Source of the DNA: Bacillota bacterium
GTDB lineage: Bacteria; Bacillota; JAAYKD01
Length of the DNA stretch: 52,602 nucleotides
Direction: 5' to 3'
Assembly: GCA_012522585.1 (NCBI GenBank)
Contig: JAAYKD010000090.1
Span: 1-52,602 of the forward strand
Below are positions 8,768-16,942 of the stretch, piece after piece. The notes below the pieces were generated by a model that did no database searches, was not told the origin of the DNA, and was given only the letters and a program-made list of their open reading frames with translations. Each line of letters starts with the position of its first letter. Positions within the stretch are counted from its first letter, which is position 1. Made by a program: the position numbers and the translations under genes.

Positions 8768-9697
8768 CTATAAATTCTTTAAATGTTCCATCTTTCCGTA
8801 TCTATGCAAAATTTTATCGTATTCTTCCCGATTATAAAATTTACAGGTGTTTTCACTGAAGGCCTTGGCTACTTCCAAACAGAACCGGCCTGCTACTTCT
8901 AAATCTATTTGATGAGTGGCACCGGTGGCGCAGCCGGGGACGGCTGTTTCTGTGGTTATAGCTACCCCAACAACCGGCACATCTGCAGCGATTGCCGGCT
9001 GCATGATGCTGTTGACATGATAGATATCGTTTCCATAAGGGGTGATATCCTGCATGGTTATAGGCAAGACACTGGCTCTCCTACCGCTGGTCCATTCCAT
9101 TAGAGATATTAAGTCTTCGCTGATCCGCAAAATCCAACCGTTTAAAACTGTGGCAGTTATGGCAAAGCCTTTATGATTCAAAACCCGATTGCCTTTGGTT
9201 GTATCGACTGAAAGAATGGCATCCATGTTTTCATCGACTTCATATCGGTTCATGGTGGCCATGTCCACGGGCGAGCCCATAAAAGGCACAGGGTCATGGG
9301 GTTTAGTCGGAGCGTTAGGAGCGATATGAGTTGTAATGATCACATCACCTAAAAGCTGGTCGCCTTTCTTTTGCATTTGAATCAGCTTTAAGGCCACAGC
9401 CAAAACCGTCAAGGCACCATCAGCATCGGAAACCAGGCCAATCCTTTCAGGTCTGGCACCAATGCCCCCCAGTCTGCCAATCAGACCTAGGGTTTTTGCC
9501 TTGCCACCTTTGCTTTTGCCTTGACTTCCCGGAATCACTATTTTAACAAAATCGGTCTGCCCTTTTTCACCTAAAATAGTTTTACTAAAACCTAAACCCT
9601 TTTCTAAACCTTGGGCTTCTAAAAAGCATATTACCTCTTGGCCGGTAATTTTAGCGCTATCCAAAAGATCGTGAACAATCATAATTTGTTTTAACAT
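8768..9697 (-). CDS. DUF1177 domain-containing protein
   Basis: 309 aa and apparently complete. I recognise the DUF1177 family by GLIGRLGGIGARPERIGLVSDADGA, HDPVPFMGSPVDMATMNRYEVD, VDTTKGNR and the tail CATGATHQIDLEVAGRFC. No biochemical function is established for the family. Conserved His, Asp, Cys and Glu residues around THIAPNAPTKPHDPVP and GCATGATHQID look like an active or metal site. It is predicted cytoplasmic. No obvious operon partner is present: yraN precedes by 25 bp in the transcription direction and MATE follows after 126 bp. Confidence 0.88.
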   Translation of the reverse strand: MLKQIMIVHDLLDSAKITGQEVICFLEAQGLEKGLGFSKTILGEKGQTDFVKIVIPGSQGKSKGGKAKTLGLIGRLGGIGARPERIGLVSDADGALTVLAVALKLIQMQKKGDQLLGDVIITTHIAPNAPTKPHDPVPFMGSPVDMATMNRYEVDENMDAILSVDTTKGNRVLNHKGFAITATVLNGWILRISEDLISLMEWTSGRRASVLPITMQDITPYGNDIYHVNSIMQPAIAADVPVVGVAITTETAVPGCATGATHQIDLEVAGRFCLEVAKAFSENTCKFYNREEYDKILHRYGKMEHLKNL

Positions 9698-9722
9698 AAT
9701 ATCTCCTGCTTCTATAAATCAA

Positions 9723-10097
9723 TTAGACATAGGCATTTTTATAATGGTCTAAAGAAACGACTCTTTCTTTTCTTTTATCCAGTAAAATAGAAATGATATC
9801 GAAGCGATAAGCAGGCTCTTGATAGAATTTGTTCTGGATATAGAACAATGCCATCAGCCTATACTTCTGCTTCTTTTTAGCTCCAACCGAAAGATAAGCT
9901 TCACCATAAGCGAAGCTGCTGCGAGCCTTGACTTCTACGAAGACAATCTCATTATTCTTTTCAGCAATAATATCAATTTCTCCCATGGGTGTCAAAAAAT
10001 TACGTTCTCGAATGATATAATCATTATTTTCCAAGTAATTTATGGCTTCATTTTCGCCGTATCTTCCCAAACTCTTTCGGTCTTTCATTTTTTTCAC
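9723..10097 (-). CDS. yraN: YraN family protein (UPF0102, endonuclease-like)
   Basis: 124 aa. Conserved GRYGENEAINYLENNDYII, GEIDIIA and IVFVEVKAR give the E-D-EVK pattern of restriction-endonuclease-like folds. The family is widespread and its role unproved, probably DNA or RNA processing. It starts with GTG overlapping the rnhB stop by 4 bp (GTGA); an in-frame ATG three codons later is a possible alternative. The rbgA-rnhB-yraN order is common in clostridia. Confidence 0.9.
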   Translation of the reverse strand: MKKMKDRKSLGRYGENEAINYLENNDYIIRERNFLTPMGEIDIIAEKNNEIVFVEVKARSSFAYGEAYLSVGAKKKQKYRLMALFYIQNKFYQEPAYRFDIISILLDKRKERVVSLDHYKNAYV

Positions 10098-10717
10098 CGG
10101 TCATTTCTATGTTTATTTAAAGTTCTTAAAAACTTTTGTCGGTGTTGGGGGCAAATTCCATGTTCGAAGATTGCCTGGTAATGAGCTTTGGTCGGATAGC
10201 CTTTGTGTCTGGCAAAACCATAATCAGGATACTCTTGATCCAATTCCACCATTAAATTATCTCTGTGAACTTTGGCTAGAATTGAAGCTGCAGCTATCGA
10301 TTTGACTCTGGCATCTCCAGAGACTATGGCCATTTGCTCGCCCTGCCAAAAGTCAAGATGCCAAGCATCGACCAAGAGCAGATCAGGCTTAATAGCTAAG
10401 TTATTGACCGCCCTTTCCATAGCCAGATAGACTGCCTGACGTATATTCAAACGGTCTATTTCTGCAGCTGTACTGCTGGCTACAGCCCAAATTGTCTGAC
10501 TGGTGATCTCTTCATAGAGTTTCTGCCTCTTTTTCGGGCTGATTTTCTTGGAATCATCCCAAGCTTCCATGATTTCAGGCTGGTCCCAGAGCTCTTGGGG
10601 AATGATCACAGCAGCAGCCACACAAGGACCTGCCAGTGGACCAGAACCTGCTTCGTCTAGGCCGGCTATATATCTATGACCAAGTTGGATTTTTTCTCTT
10701 TCAATATTTAAAAACAT
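10094..10717 (-). CDS. rnhB: Ribonuclease HII
   Basis: 207 aa. RNase HII motifs: GLDEAGSGPLAGPCVAAAV (residues 19-37, with Asp21 and Glu22), DSKKISPKKR, LLVDAWHL and SIAAASILAKVHRD. It removes ribonucleotides from DNA and RNA primers. Odd point: the usual DEAGRG reads DEAGSG here, Ser25 in place of the Arg of the GRG motif that contacts the RNA-DNA junction; the codon TCT at 10643-10645 is unambiguous. The acidic catalytic residues look intact, so activity is likely but specificity may differ. It overlaps yraN by 4 bp. Confidence 0.92.
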   Translation of the reverse strand: MFLNIEREKIQLGHRYIAGLDEAGSGPLAGPCVAAAVIIPQELWDQPEIMEAWDDSKKISPKKRQKLYEEITSQTIWAVASSTAAEIDRLNIRQAVYLAMERAVNNLAIKPDLLLVDAWHLDFWQGEQMAIVSGDARVKSIAAASILAKVHRDNLMVELDQEYPDYGFARHKGYPTKAHYQAIFEHGICPQHRQKFLRTLNKHRNDR

Positions 10718-10753
10718 CTGAGCATGTCCTTTTTAATCAATCTGAATTTCGAT

Positions 10754-11620
10754 CTATTCGCCTTTTGGTGGTTTTTCCAAGCTGATTTTGCCTAAGCGAC
10801 CACCTCTGAATTCATCTAAGAGAACCTGGGAGGTGCGCAGAGTATCTATTTTTTCGCCGGTCAGCAAAAAGCCTCTCTTTTCACCTATAGTCAGAATCAA
10901 ATTATCTCCCTTGTTGGGCAAGGGTTCGCTCAAGCCATAACGATTGATTAAAGCTGAGGGGTAATTTTCCCCCAGCCAAAGGGCCAAATACCTGGCCACT
11001 TCTTCCAGATCAAAAACACTATCGGAAATAGCTCCTGTTGCGGCTAATTTTTTCCCTACATTTTGATCTTGGATTTTGGGCATGAGAATTCCGGGCATAT
11101 CCAAAAGATCCATATCACCTCTGATTTTGACCCATTGGCTCTTCCTGGTCAGGCCAGGTTTATCTTGAGTAGCTGCTTTTTTACGACCGATCAACCGATT
11201 TATCAAAGATGATTTGCCCACATTGGGTATTCCCACCGTCATCAAACGGACCGGTCGGGCTCTTCTGCCTCGGCGCTGCCACCTCTCTAAGGCTTCACTG
11301 GCCAAGGGTTTGACCAATTGGGGCAAGGCTCTTAAACCCGCTCCGGTAGTTCCGGAAACGGCCAGGGCTTGTTCTCCTTGACTGGCAAACCATTGCAACC
11401 ATAAATCAGTCACACTTGGGTCAGCCAGGTCGGCTTTGTTCAAGAGTATCAGTCGGGGCTTCTGCTTGGTAATTTTTTCAATTTCAGGATTTCTACTGGC
11501 CAAAGGAAGACGAGCATCGACTAATTCTAAAACCACATCAACCATATCGATTTGGTTTTCGACCTGCCTCTTCCCCTTTTCCATATGGCCGGGATACCAG
11601 TTAATATGTGACCTATTCAT
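10754..11620 (-). CDS. rbgA: Ribosome biogenesis GTPase RbgA (YlqF)
   Basis: 288 aa from the ATG at 11620. Circularly permuted GTPase: G4 LLNKADLAD comes first, then G1 GIPNVGKSSLINRL and G3 DMPGIL. The N-terminal INWYPGHMEKGKRQ is the family hallmark. It acts late in 50S subunit assembly. The frame opens with a TTG at 11626, but GAGAGG is spaced 8 nt from the ATG at 11620, which gives the normal MNRSHINWYPGHM start. It lies 13 bp after lepB and is followed by rnhB. Confidence 0.95.
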   Translation of the reverse strand: MNRSHINWYPGHMEKGKRQVENQIDMVDVVLELVDARLPLASRNPEIEKITKQKPRLILLNKADLADPSVTDLWLQWFASQGEQALAVSGTTGAGLRALPQLVKPLASEALERWQRRGRRARPVRLMTVGIPNVGKSSLINRLIGRKKAATQDKPGLTRKSQWVKIRGDMDLLDMPGILMPKIQDQNVGKKLAATGAISDSVFDLEEVARYLALWLGENYPSALINRYGLSEPLPNKGDNLILTIGEKRGFLLTGEKIDTLRTSQVLLDEFRGGRLGKISLEKPPKGE

Positions 11621-11633
11621 TGTCAAATCCTCT

Positions 11634-12149
11634 CTATTGTAAAACTCGCCAACGACTGATCGGCCAAAACACGGCTATGACCCGCCCGCGAATATTCTCC
11701 TTTGGTATTGTGCCCATGACTTTATCACGGCTATCCAAACTGACCGCCCTGTTATCACCTAAGACAAAATAATGGTCTTTTTCAATAATTGTTGCCGGCA
11801 TCGATTGCTGTAAGGAAAAAGATCCTAAATATTCTTCTTCCAATTCCTGGCCGTCAATAAAAACCCGACCTTGCTCGATGCTTATTTCTTCACCGGGCAA
11901 ACCAATAATGCGCTTGGCAAAGATTCTTCGAGGGTCGCTGGACAAGGAAAAAATGATGATGTCATGGCGTTTTACTTCCCCTAATTTATAGGAAATAATG
12001 CGTTCTCTGTTGATCAAAGTAGGCATCATAGTAGAACCGTCGATGGCTAAAAATTCAACCACGTAGTTGCGCAAAAACAGAGCGAAAAGAACTGCCAGAG
12101 CTAAAACTCCAACCCATTCTAAGATATTCCGTTTTAATGATTTTTCCAC
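11634..12149 (-). CDS. lepB: Signal peptidase I with Thr in place of the Ser nucleophile
   Basis: 171 aa from the GTG at 12149. One N-terminal membrane helix (about residues 9-30) is followed by the S26 domain. The box with the nucleophile reads IDGSTMMPTL, where the family has G-x-S-M-x-P-T-L; the residue aligned with the catalytic Ser is Thr (codon ACT, 12030-12032). The general-base Lys is present in FAKRIIGLPGEEI, as are GDNR and SLDSR. The GTG at 12158 lies within the ribosome site GGGGAGGTG, so the next GTG, spaced 8 nt from GGAGG, is the likely start. Whether it is active cannot be decided from sequence. Confidence 0.88.
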   Translation of the reverse strand: MEKSLKRNILEWVGVLALAVLFALFLRNYVVEFLAIDGSTMMPTLINRERIISYKLGEVKRHDIIIFSLSSDPRRIFAKRIIGLPGEEISIEQGRVFIDGQELEEEYLGSFSLQQSMPATIIEKDHYFVLGDNRAVSLDSRDKVMGTIPKENIRGRVIAVFWPISRWRVLQ

Positions 12150-12180
12150 TTTGCCCACCTCCCCAAACTATCTTTACAAA

Positions 12181-12256
12181 AAAACAAAAACCGCCTGCAA
12201 ACTTTCACTGACTTAAGAGCAGATTGCTTTTAAATCTCAAGCTTGAAATGCGGTTT
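12181..12256 (-). terminator. Terminator after rplS
   Basis: On the minus strand AAACCGC (12256-12250) pairs with GCGGTTT (12194-12188) around a long loop, followed by TTGTTTTTTT. It lies just past the rplS stop and separates the ylxM-rplS operon from lepB. Confidence 0.65.
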
Positions 12257-12265
12257 GTTTGTTTT

Positions 12266-12613
12266 TTAGCGTAACTCTTTAACTCGAGTTGCTGCTCTAC
12301 CGATGCGGTCGCGCATGTAGTAGAGACGAGCTCTTCTGACTTTACCTCTACGAAGAACTTCAATTCTATCTACGCGGGGTGAGTGCAGAGGAAAAACTCT
12401 TTCTACACCAATTCCGTAAGAAATCTTTCTGACTGTGAAGGATTCTCTGGTACCGCTGCCCTGTCGAGCTATAACCAGGCCTTCAAAGATCTGGATTCTT
12501 TCTTTTCCGCCTTCGACAACTTTAGCATGAACTCTGATTGTATCTCCGACTTTAAACGGAGTCAGGTCATCACGCAACATTTCTCTTTCCAATTCCACAA
12601 TTGTGGGATGCAT
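12266..12613 (-). CDS. rplS: 50S ribosomal protein L19
   Basis: 115 aa. Typical L19 sequence: [32 protein letters not shown], then [22 protein letters not shown] and [14 protein letters not shown]. It lies at the 30S-50S interface. The frame extends to 12631, but the ATG at 12613 ([10 protein letters not shown]) has AGGGG 8 nt upstream and matches the family N-terminus. A separate promoter and a likely L19 leader precede it, so it can be expressed apart from trmD. Confidence 0.97.
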   Translation of the reverse strand: MHPTIVELEREMLRDDLTPFKVGDTIRVHAKVVEGGKERIQIFEGLVIARQGSGTRESFTVRKISYGIGVERVFPLHSPRVDRIEVLRRGKVRRARLYYMRDRIGRAATRVKELR

Positions 12614-12631
12614 AATTATTTCCCCTTTCAT

Positions 12632-12681
12632 CTTAGGTGTTCATACTCGTTTTAACTCGACAGCGGACCACCCGTTTATAA
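12632..12681 (-). ncRNA. Possible L19 leader (autoregulatory element) upstream of rplS
   Basis: Between the rplS promoter and the ribosome site the minus strand contains GTGGTCCGCTG and then GAACACCTAAG, which resembles the small L19 leader known in Bacillota. I judge this by recalled sequence resemblance and position only; a covariance-model search would settle it. If real, ribosomal protein L19 would repress its own synthesis. Confidence 0.5.
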
Positions 12682-12688
12682 CATTAGA

Positions 12689-12717
12689 ACTATAACACAA
12701 AAGACTGAAACTGACAA
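12689..12717 (-). promoter_or_regulatory. Sigma-A-type promoter upstream of rplS
   Basis: Minus strand: TTGTCA, 17-nt spacer, TATAGT. It lies in the 116-bp gap between trmD and rplS, just upstream of the putative L19 leader. Confidence 0.72.
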
Positions 12718-12729
12718 GTATATAAAAGA

Positions 12730-13485
12730 TTAATTTTGTCGTTTTTTGCTCTCTTCGCTTAAAACTTCTTTGAGAAGTTCTCTTTCTTTCTTGTCAAAAT
12801 TCTTTTTTCTCAGCAATTCAGGCCGCAGTCTATAAGTCAAGCGCAGAGACTCCTTCTGACGCCATTTTTCTATTTCTTTGTGATTACCGGAAAGCAGAAC
12901 ATCAGGAACTTTGACGCCCTTAAATTCCGCCGGCCTGGTGTAATGGGGATGCTCCAATAGCCCATCCATAAAACTGTCCTTCTGGCTGGACTCACTATCA
13001 CCTAAGGCATCAGGAAGCAATCTGATCAGACCGTCGATCAGCACCATAGCAGGAATTTCTCCCCCGGTTAAAACATAATCACCGATGGAGATTTCTGCAT
13101 CTACAAAGCTATCGATAATCCTTTGATCAAGGCCTTCGTAGTGGCCACAGATTAAAAGAATATGATTTTTCTTTTCGGCTAGATCGTTCAGATGCTTTTG
13201 CTTCAGGGGTTGACCCTTAGGGCTTAAATAGATGGTATAGGGCTTATTTTCTCCTAGATAGCCCATTTTTTCAAAAAACACAGCAAAGGGTTCGATTTGC
13301 ATGAGCATGCCGGCCCCGCCGCCAAAGGGATAATCATCTACCTGGCGGTGAGTATTCAAACTGTAGCCTCTCAGATTATGATAGATCAATTGAACTTTTT
13401 TTTCGTCCACAGCTCTTTTGATGATGCTCTGGGCGAAAACCGAGTCGAACATCTCCGGAAAAAGAGTCAGCACTTCAATTTTCAT
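12730..13485 (-). CDS. trmD: tRNA (guanine37-N1)-methyltransferase
   Basis: 251 aa. SPOUT trefoil-knot motifs: YLSPKGQPL, LICGHYEGLDQRI, SIGDYVLTGGEIPAM and LLEHPHYTRPAEFKG with LSGNHKEIEKWR. It methylates G37 next to the anticodon with SAM and prevents frameshifting. The ATG at 13485 gives MKIEVLTLFPEMF; a GTG three codons earlier is part of the ribosome site AGGTG. It lies 9 bp after rimM in the rpsP-khpA-ylqD-rimM-trmD operon. Confidence 0.97.
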   Translation of the reverse strand: MKIEVLTLFPEMFDSVFAQSIIKRAVDEKKVQLIYHNLRGYSLNTHRQVDDYPFGGGAGMLMQIEPFAVFFEKMGYLGENKPYTIYLSPKGQPLKQKHLNDLAEKKNHILLICGHYEGLDQRIIDSFVDAEISIGDYVLTGGEIPAMVLIDGLIRLLPDALGDSESSQKDSFMDGLLEHPHYTRPAEFKGVKVPDVLLSGNHKEIEKWRQKESLRLTYRLRPELLRKKNFDKKERELLKEVLSEESKKRQN

Positions 13486-13494
13486 CTTTGGCAC

Positions 13495-14034
13495 CTACAT
13501 TCCAGCCAGCAATTTTACCAACAAGTGGCCTTGTTCTAAATCTGTTTGCAGAATTACTTGGTCGATCACAGGTAGAAGTAGCTCTCCCTTACAATCAGGC
13601 AAGAGCTCCCGGCCTTTGGCATTTAAATTTACCACATAAACATCGTTGGCTCCGGGCTGTAGAATCTCCACTACCTGACCGATTTTAAGGCCGTCCTCAA
13701 GCACCACTTCTAAACCGATGATCTGATGGAAATAATATCTTCCTTCAGGCAAAGGCATCAATTGCTCTTCGGCAATCAAAAGATCTCCTCTAATATAGGG
13801 CAAGGCTTCGTTTAAATTGGCAAATTCAGCGAATTTAATGATACACAGGCCTTTAAACCAGCGGCATTTTTCCGGGTGTAAGATTTTCATTTCACCTTTT
13901 TTGTTTTTGACCCAGATGGGCTCCGGAGAAGAAAAGCGTTCAGGAAAATCTGTCAAGGATTTTACCTTGACTTCACCTCTGATACCATGACCGGAAATGA
14001 TCTTACCGACTAAAAAATATTTTTCCTTTTCCAT
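13495..14034 (-). CDS. rimM: Ribosome maturation factor RimM
   Basis: 179 aa. N-terminal RimM beta-barrel (VGKIISGHGIRGEVKVKSLTDFPERF) and C-terminal PRC barrel (YYFHQIIGLEV, then VVEILQPGANDVYVV, ELLLPVIDQVI). It assists 16S 3' domain folding through S19. The ATG at 14034 (MEKEKYFLVG) has AGAGG at 8 nt; upstream extension to 14067 would overlap ylqD and lacks a ribosome site. It is followed directly by trmD. Confidence 0.95.
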   Translation of the reverse strand: MEKEKYFLVGKIISGHGIRGEVKVKSLTDFPERFSSPEPIWVKNKKGEMKILHPEKCRWFKGLCIIKFAEFANLNEALPYIRGDLLIAEEQLMPLPEGRYYFHQIIGLEVVLEDGLKIGQVVEILQPGANDVYVVNLNAKGRELLPDCKGELLLPVIDQVILQTDLEQGHLLVKLLAGM

Positions 14035-14038
14035 AAAG

Positions 14039-14437
14039 TTAACCTCTGATTTCCTTGATGATGCCATCCTCGATGATTATTTCAGGATTGGTTTTAGCTT
14101 GCCAATTGTCACCCGGCTCAATTTTAACCAAGCCGTTGATTTGAGAATGAACGATTTCGCTGTCCATTTGAAAACCTTCGCTTTCCTTCCGATTGGCCAG
14201 AAGATGCTCTTTCATCATGACTAAATTCTCAATTTCTTGCTCAATTGCTTTTAATTTTCCTTCGACAAAATCACCGGATTTTAAGGCTAAACCTTTTTTA
14301 ATCACCATTGCTTCATAGTCGAGACGATTGAGCTGGCTTTCTATATCCCTAAGCTTTTGTTCAATTTCTCGGAAAAGGTTTTGCAAAAAAAGCTCAGTCA
14401 CCACTATTTTAATGGTAATTGGCACTTGTATTTCCAT
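14039..14437 (-). CDS. ylqD: YlqD family protein
   Basis: 132 aa. N-terminal hydrophobic strand-like segment MEIQVPITIKIVVTE, a charged helical middle likely to be coiled coil (LFREIEQKLRDIESQLNRLD through LKAIEQEIENL), and a short C-terminal domain (LVKIEPGDNW, IIIEDGIIKEIRG). The family has no established function. Position between khpA (ylqC) and rimM is the same as in Bacillus, which supports the call. Stop and rimM start are 4 bp apart. Confidence 0.85.
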   Translation of the reverse strand: MEIQVPITIKIVVTELFLQNLFREIEQKLRDIESQLNRLDYEAMVIKKGLALKSGDFVEGKLKAIEQEIENLVMMKEHLLANRKESEGFQMDSEIVHSQINGLVKIEPGDNWQAKTNPEIIIEDGIIKEIRG

Positions 14438-14460
14438 GATTTAACCTCTCTTTTTATAAC

Positions 14461-14506
14461 AAAAGGAACTCAAAAGCATTTATCTTGAGACAAATTCTAG
14501 AGTTCC
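14461..14506 (-). terminator. Hairpin between khpA and ylqD
   Basis: GGAACTC (14465-14471) pairs with GAGTTCC (14500-14506); on the minus strand the stem is followed by TTTTGTTAT. An overlapping CTCAA/TTGAG pairing is also possible. It is probably a partial terminator that sets the ratio of rpsP/khpA to downstream genes. Confidence 0.5.
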
Positions 14507-14518
14507 AATGATTTTGTT

Positions 14519-14755
14519 TTATATGCTATCAACGATATCCAGCTGAATGCGTTTTTTAGTGCGTCCGCCTGCAGCTTTTAACATTGTTCGCATAGCCTTG
14601 GCGATCCGGCCTTGATGACCGATGACTCGGCCCATATCTTCGGGAGCTACATTCAAGCGATAGACCAATCTATCTTCAACTTCGCTCTCCTCTATGATGA
14701 CCTGATCGGGGTTTTCCACCAATGCTTTAGCCATTACTTCAATGAATTCTTTCAT
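14519..14755 (-). CDS. khpA: KH-domain RNA-binding protein KhpA (YlqC)
   Basis: 78 aa, a single KH domain with the GxxG loop in VIGHQGRIAKAMRTML. KhpA pairs with KhpB/EloR in Streptococcus and binds many RNAs, with effects on cell elongation and division. Ribosome site AGGAGAAGG precedes ATG. It lies between rpsP and ylqD as in most Bacillota. Confidence 0.94.
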   Translation of the reverse strand: MKEFIEVMAKALVENPDQVIIEESEVEDRLVYRLNVAPEDMGRVIGHQGRIAKAMRTMLKAAGGRTKKRIQLDIVDSI

Positions 14756-14778
14756 TACCTTCTCCTAGTTTACCTAAA

Positions 14779-15024
14779 TCAGTCGATGATTTCAGCCAGC
14801 TTAAAAATAGCTTTAACTCGATCTGAACACTGAGCTCCTTTGCTCATCCACTCTTTTGCCCTATCCTCTTTGATTTTTACGGTTACGGGATCAGTAGTAG
14901 GATCATAATAACCGATTTCCTCGATAAAGCGACCATCGCGCGGGGATTTTGAATCTGCTACTACAACTCTATAAAAAGGTGCTTTTTTAGCCCCCATACG
15001 ACGTAAACGGATTTTTGTTGCCAT
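14779..15024 (-). CDS. rpsP: 30S ribosomal protein S16
   Basis: 81 aa. Typical S16: [42 protein letters not shown]. Strong ribosome site AAAGGAGGGCG before ATG. It sits 59 bp after ffh; order ylxM-ffh-rpsP-khpA is conserved. Confidence 0.98.
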   Translation of the reverse strand: MATKIRLRRMGAKKAPFYRVVVADSKSPRDGRFIEEIGYYDPTTDPVTVKIKEDRAKEWMSKGAQCSDRVKAIFKLAEIID

Positions 15025-15083
15025 AATATACGCCCTCCTTTCAATTTATAAGTGATATGTGAAAACGCTCTCTTAAATTGGAA

Positions 15084-16424
15084 TTAAAACTTTATTCCTC
15101 TGAAAAGATTGCGCGATTTCCTGCTAGATTGACCTCTTTGAGTCATTCCGCTCATCTGCTTCATCAGCTTCTTGGTCTGTTGAAAATCCTTGATCAGGCG
15201 GTTTACGTCCTGAACTCTGGTGCCACTGCCTTGGGCTATGCGCCGGCGTCTGCTGGCGTTGAGTATTTCAGGCCTTCTTCTCTCCTGCATGGTCATCGAT
15301 TGAATGATTGCTTCCATGCGTTTCATGCCGTCTGTATCAATATCATCTTCTGAAATATCCGGCATACCCGGAATCATCTTGACCAGTTGACTCAAAGGGC
15401 CCATTTTTTTGATCTGCTGCATATTTTTTAAGAAATCGTCCAAATCAAGCTCATTGCGTCGCATCTTAGCTTCAAGGGTTTTGGCATCTTCCAAATCCAC
15501 ATGTTCCTGAGCTTTTTCAATCAAGGTCAAGACGTCTCCCATGCCTAAAATTCTTTGCGCCAGTCGATCGGGATAGAATGGTTCTAGAGTATCCAGTTTT
15601 TCACCGGCACTGATGAACTTGATCGGTTTGCCGGTAACCGCTTTGATACTCAAAGCTGCACCGCCTCTTGTATCACCATCCATTTTCGTTAGGATAATGC
15701 CATCAATACCAATTTGGCTGTTAAAGCTATCTGCTACATTGACAGCATCCTGACCTGTCATGGCGTCAACAAGCAGGAGTATTTCATGAGGCTTAGCCTC
15801 TTCTTTGATTTCAATCAGTTCAGACATCATTTCGTCGTCAATATGCAAACGCCCGGCAGTATCCAATAAGACCGTGTCTCTGCCTTGAGATAAGGCCTGA
15901 TCGATGCCTTTTAAGGCTATTTCAGCCGGATCCCCCTGACCCATGTCGAAAACTGGTATATTGAGCTGACGACCCACCACATGGAGCTGCTCAATAGCAG
16001 CAGGGCGATAGACGTCGCAAGCTACCAAGAGAGGCTTTTTACCACTTTTTCTCAGGTAATTTGCCAGTTTTCCCGTGGCTGTAGTCTTACCTGCACCCTG
16101 TAAGCCGACCAACATGATGACTGTAGGAATTTTTGAGGAAACGGTTAGCTTAGATTGGGTGCCGCCGATCATCTCGACTAATTCGTCATAAACTATTTTT
16201 ACCACTTGCTGGCCCGGAGTTAAAGATTCTAAAATATCGCTGCCTAAAGCCTTTTCTTTGACTTTATTGATGAAATCTCGGGTAACTCTGAAATTAACGT
16301 CTGCTTCCAAAAGAGCCAAGCGCACTTCCCGCATTGCTTCGTTAATATCATTTTCAGTTAATCTACCTTTTCCTCGCAGCTTTTTAAAAGTATTTTGTAA
16401 TTTTTCTGATAGATTTTCAAACAT
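15084..16424 (-). CDS. ffh: Signal recognition particle protein Ffh (SRP54)
   Basis: 446 aa. N domain helix bundle, then the SRP GTPase: G1 VGLQGAGKTTATGKLA, DVYRPAAIEQL, G3 DTAGRLHID, G4 TKMDGDTRGGAALS. The C-terminal M domain has the methionine-rich signal-peptide groove and RNA-binding helix (SRRRRIAQGSGTRVQDVN). It delivers nascent membrane proteins to FtsY and SecYEG. The SRP RNA gene is not in this window. It lies 19 bp after ylxM. Confidence 0.97.
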   Translation of the reverse strand: MFENLSEKLQNTFKKLRGKGRLTENDINEAMREVRLALLEADVNFRVTRDFINKVKEKALGSDILESLTPGQQVVKIVYDELVEMIGGTQSKLTVSSKIPTVIMLVGLQGAGKTTATGKLANYLRKSGKKPLLVACDVYRPAAIEQLHVVGRQLNIPVFDMGQGDPAEIALKGIDQALSQGRDTVLLDTAGRLHIDDEMMSELIEIKEEAKPHEILLLVDAMTGQDAVNVADSFNSQIGIDGIILTKMDGDTRGGAALSIKAVTGKPIKFISAGEKLDTLEPFYPDRLAQRILGMGDVLTLIEKAQEHVDLEDAKTLEAKMRRNELDLDDFLKNMQQIKKMGPLSQLVKMIPGMPDISEDDIDTDGMKRMEAIIQSMTMQERRRPEILNASRRRRIAQGSGTRVQDVNRLIKDFQQTKKLMKQMSGMTQRGQSSRKSRNLFRGIKF

Positions 16425-16443
16425 ATTCTCAACCCTTAAGTCT

Positions 16444-16797
16444 TTAATTCTCGTCGAACTTCTGCATAATTTGAGTTATCTCCGCCGTTATGGTCGGTGG
16501 CAGATAAGCTGAAAGCCGACGTAATTTTTCCTGTAGCTCTGTCATGATGGTCCGGTGCTTCTGATTTTTTTCAATTAGTCTTAAAGCCTTCTCGGTTTTC
16601 TCCATCTGATTGATGCTACGCTGTAAGGAATCATGGACGCCTTGTCTTGTTATCTTCATATGATTGGCAACTTCTTGCAGACTTAAATCTTCCCGATAGT
16701 AATAAACCAGCATATCCTGCTGTCTTTTATTGAAAAGAGGTAAATAATAATCTATGAGATTGTTGATTCTCTCAGTTTTAGCCAACATATCTTCCAT
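16444..16797 (-). CDS. ylxM: YlxM family DNA-binding protein (UPF0122)
   Basis: 117 aa. Sigma-factor region 4-like helix-turn-helix: FNKRQQDMLVYYYREDLSLQEVANHMKITRQGVHDSLQR, then a C-terminal helix. It is always linked to ffh and may regulate or assist SRP. The ATG at 16797 follows AAGGGGTGG; an open frame to 16839 has no ribosome site. A promoter lies 41 nt upstream, so ylxM is the first gene of the ylxM-rplS operon. Confidence 0.93.
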   Translation of the reverse strand: MEDMLAKTERINNLIDYYLPLFNKRQQDMLVYYYREDLSLQEVANHMKITRQGVHDSLQRSINQMEKTEKALRLIEKNQKHRTIMTELQEKLRRLSAYLPPTITAEITQIMQKFDEN

Positions 16798-16837
16798 GTA
16801 AACCACCCCTTTATCAGAGTCAAATGCTCTGCTTGAC

Positions 16838-16867
16838 ATCTTAACACAAATCCATATTAGCTGTCAA
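16838..16867 (-). promoter_or_regulatory. Promoter of the ylxM-ffh-rpsP operon
   Basis: Minus strand: consensus TTGACA, 18-nt spacer, TAAGAT. It lies just downstream of the bidirectional terminator (16899-16934) and upstream of ylxM. Confidence 0.68.
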
Positions 16868-16898
16868 CACTATTTCTTGATAGCCTTTAGATTATACA

Positions 16899-16934
16899 AA
16901 AAAATACCCGAGCAATGCAGCTTGGGTATTTTTT
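16899..16934. terminator. Bidirectional terminator after rpe
   Basis: 14-bp stem with one imperfect pair (AAAAAATACCCGAG with CTTGGGTATTTTTT) and an 8-nt loop, A-run on one side and T-run on the other. It ends the long yicC-rpe operon in the minus direction. Confidence 0.85.
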
Positions 16935-16942
16935 AATTTTCT

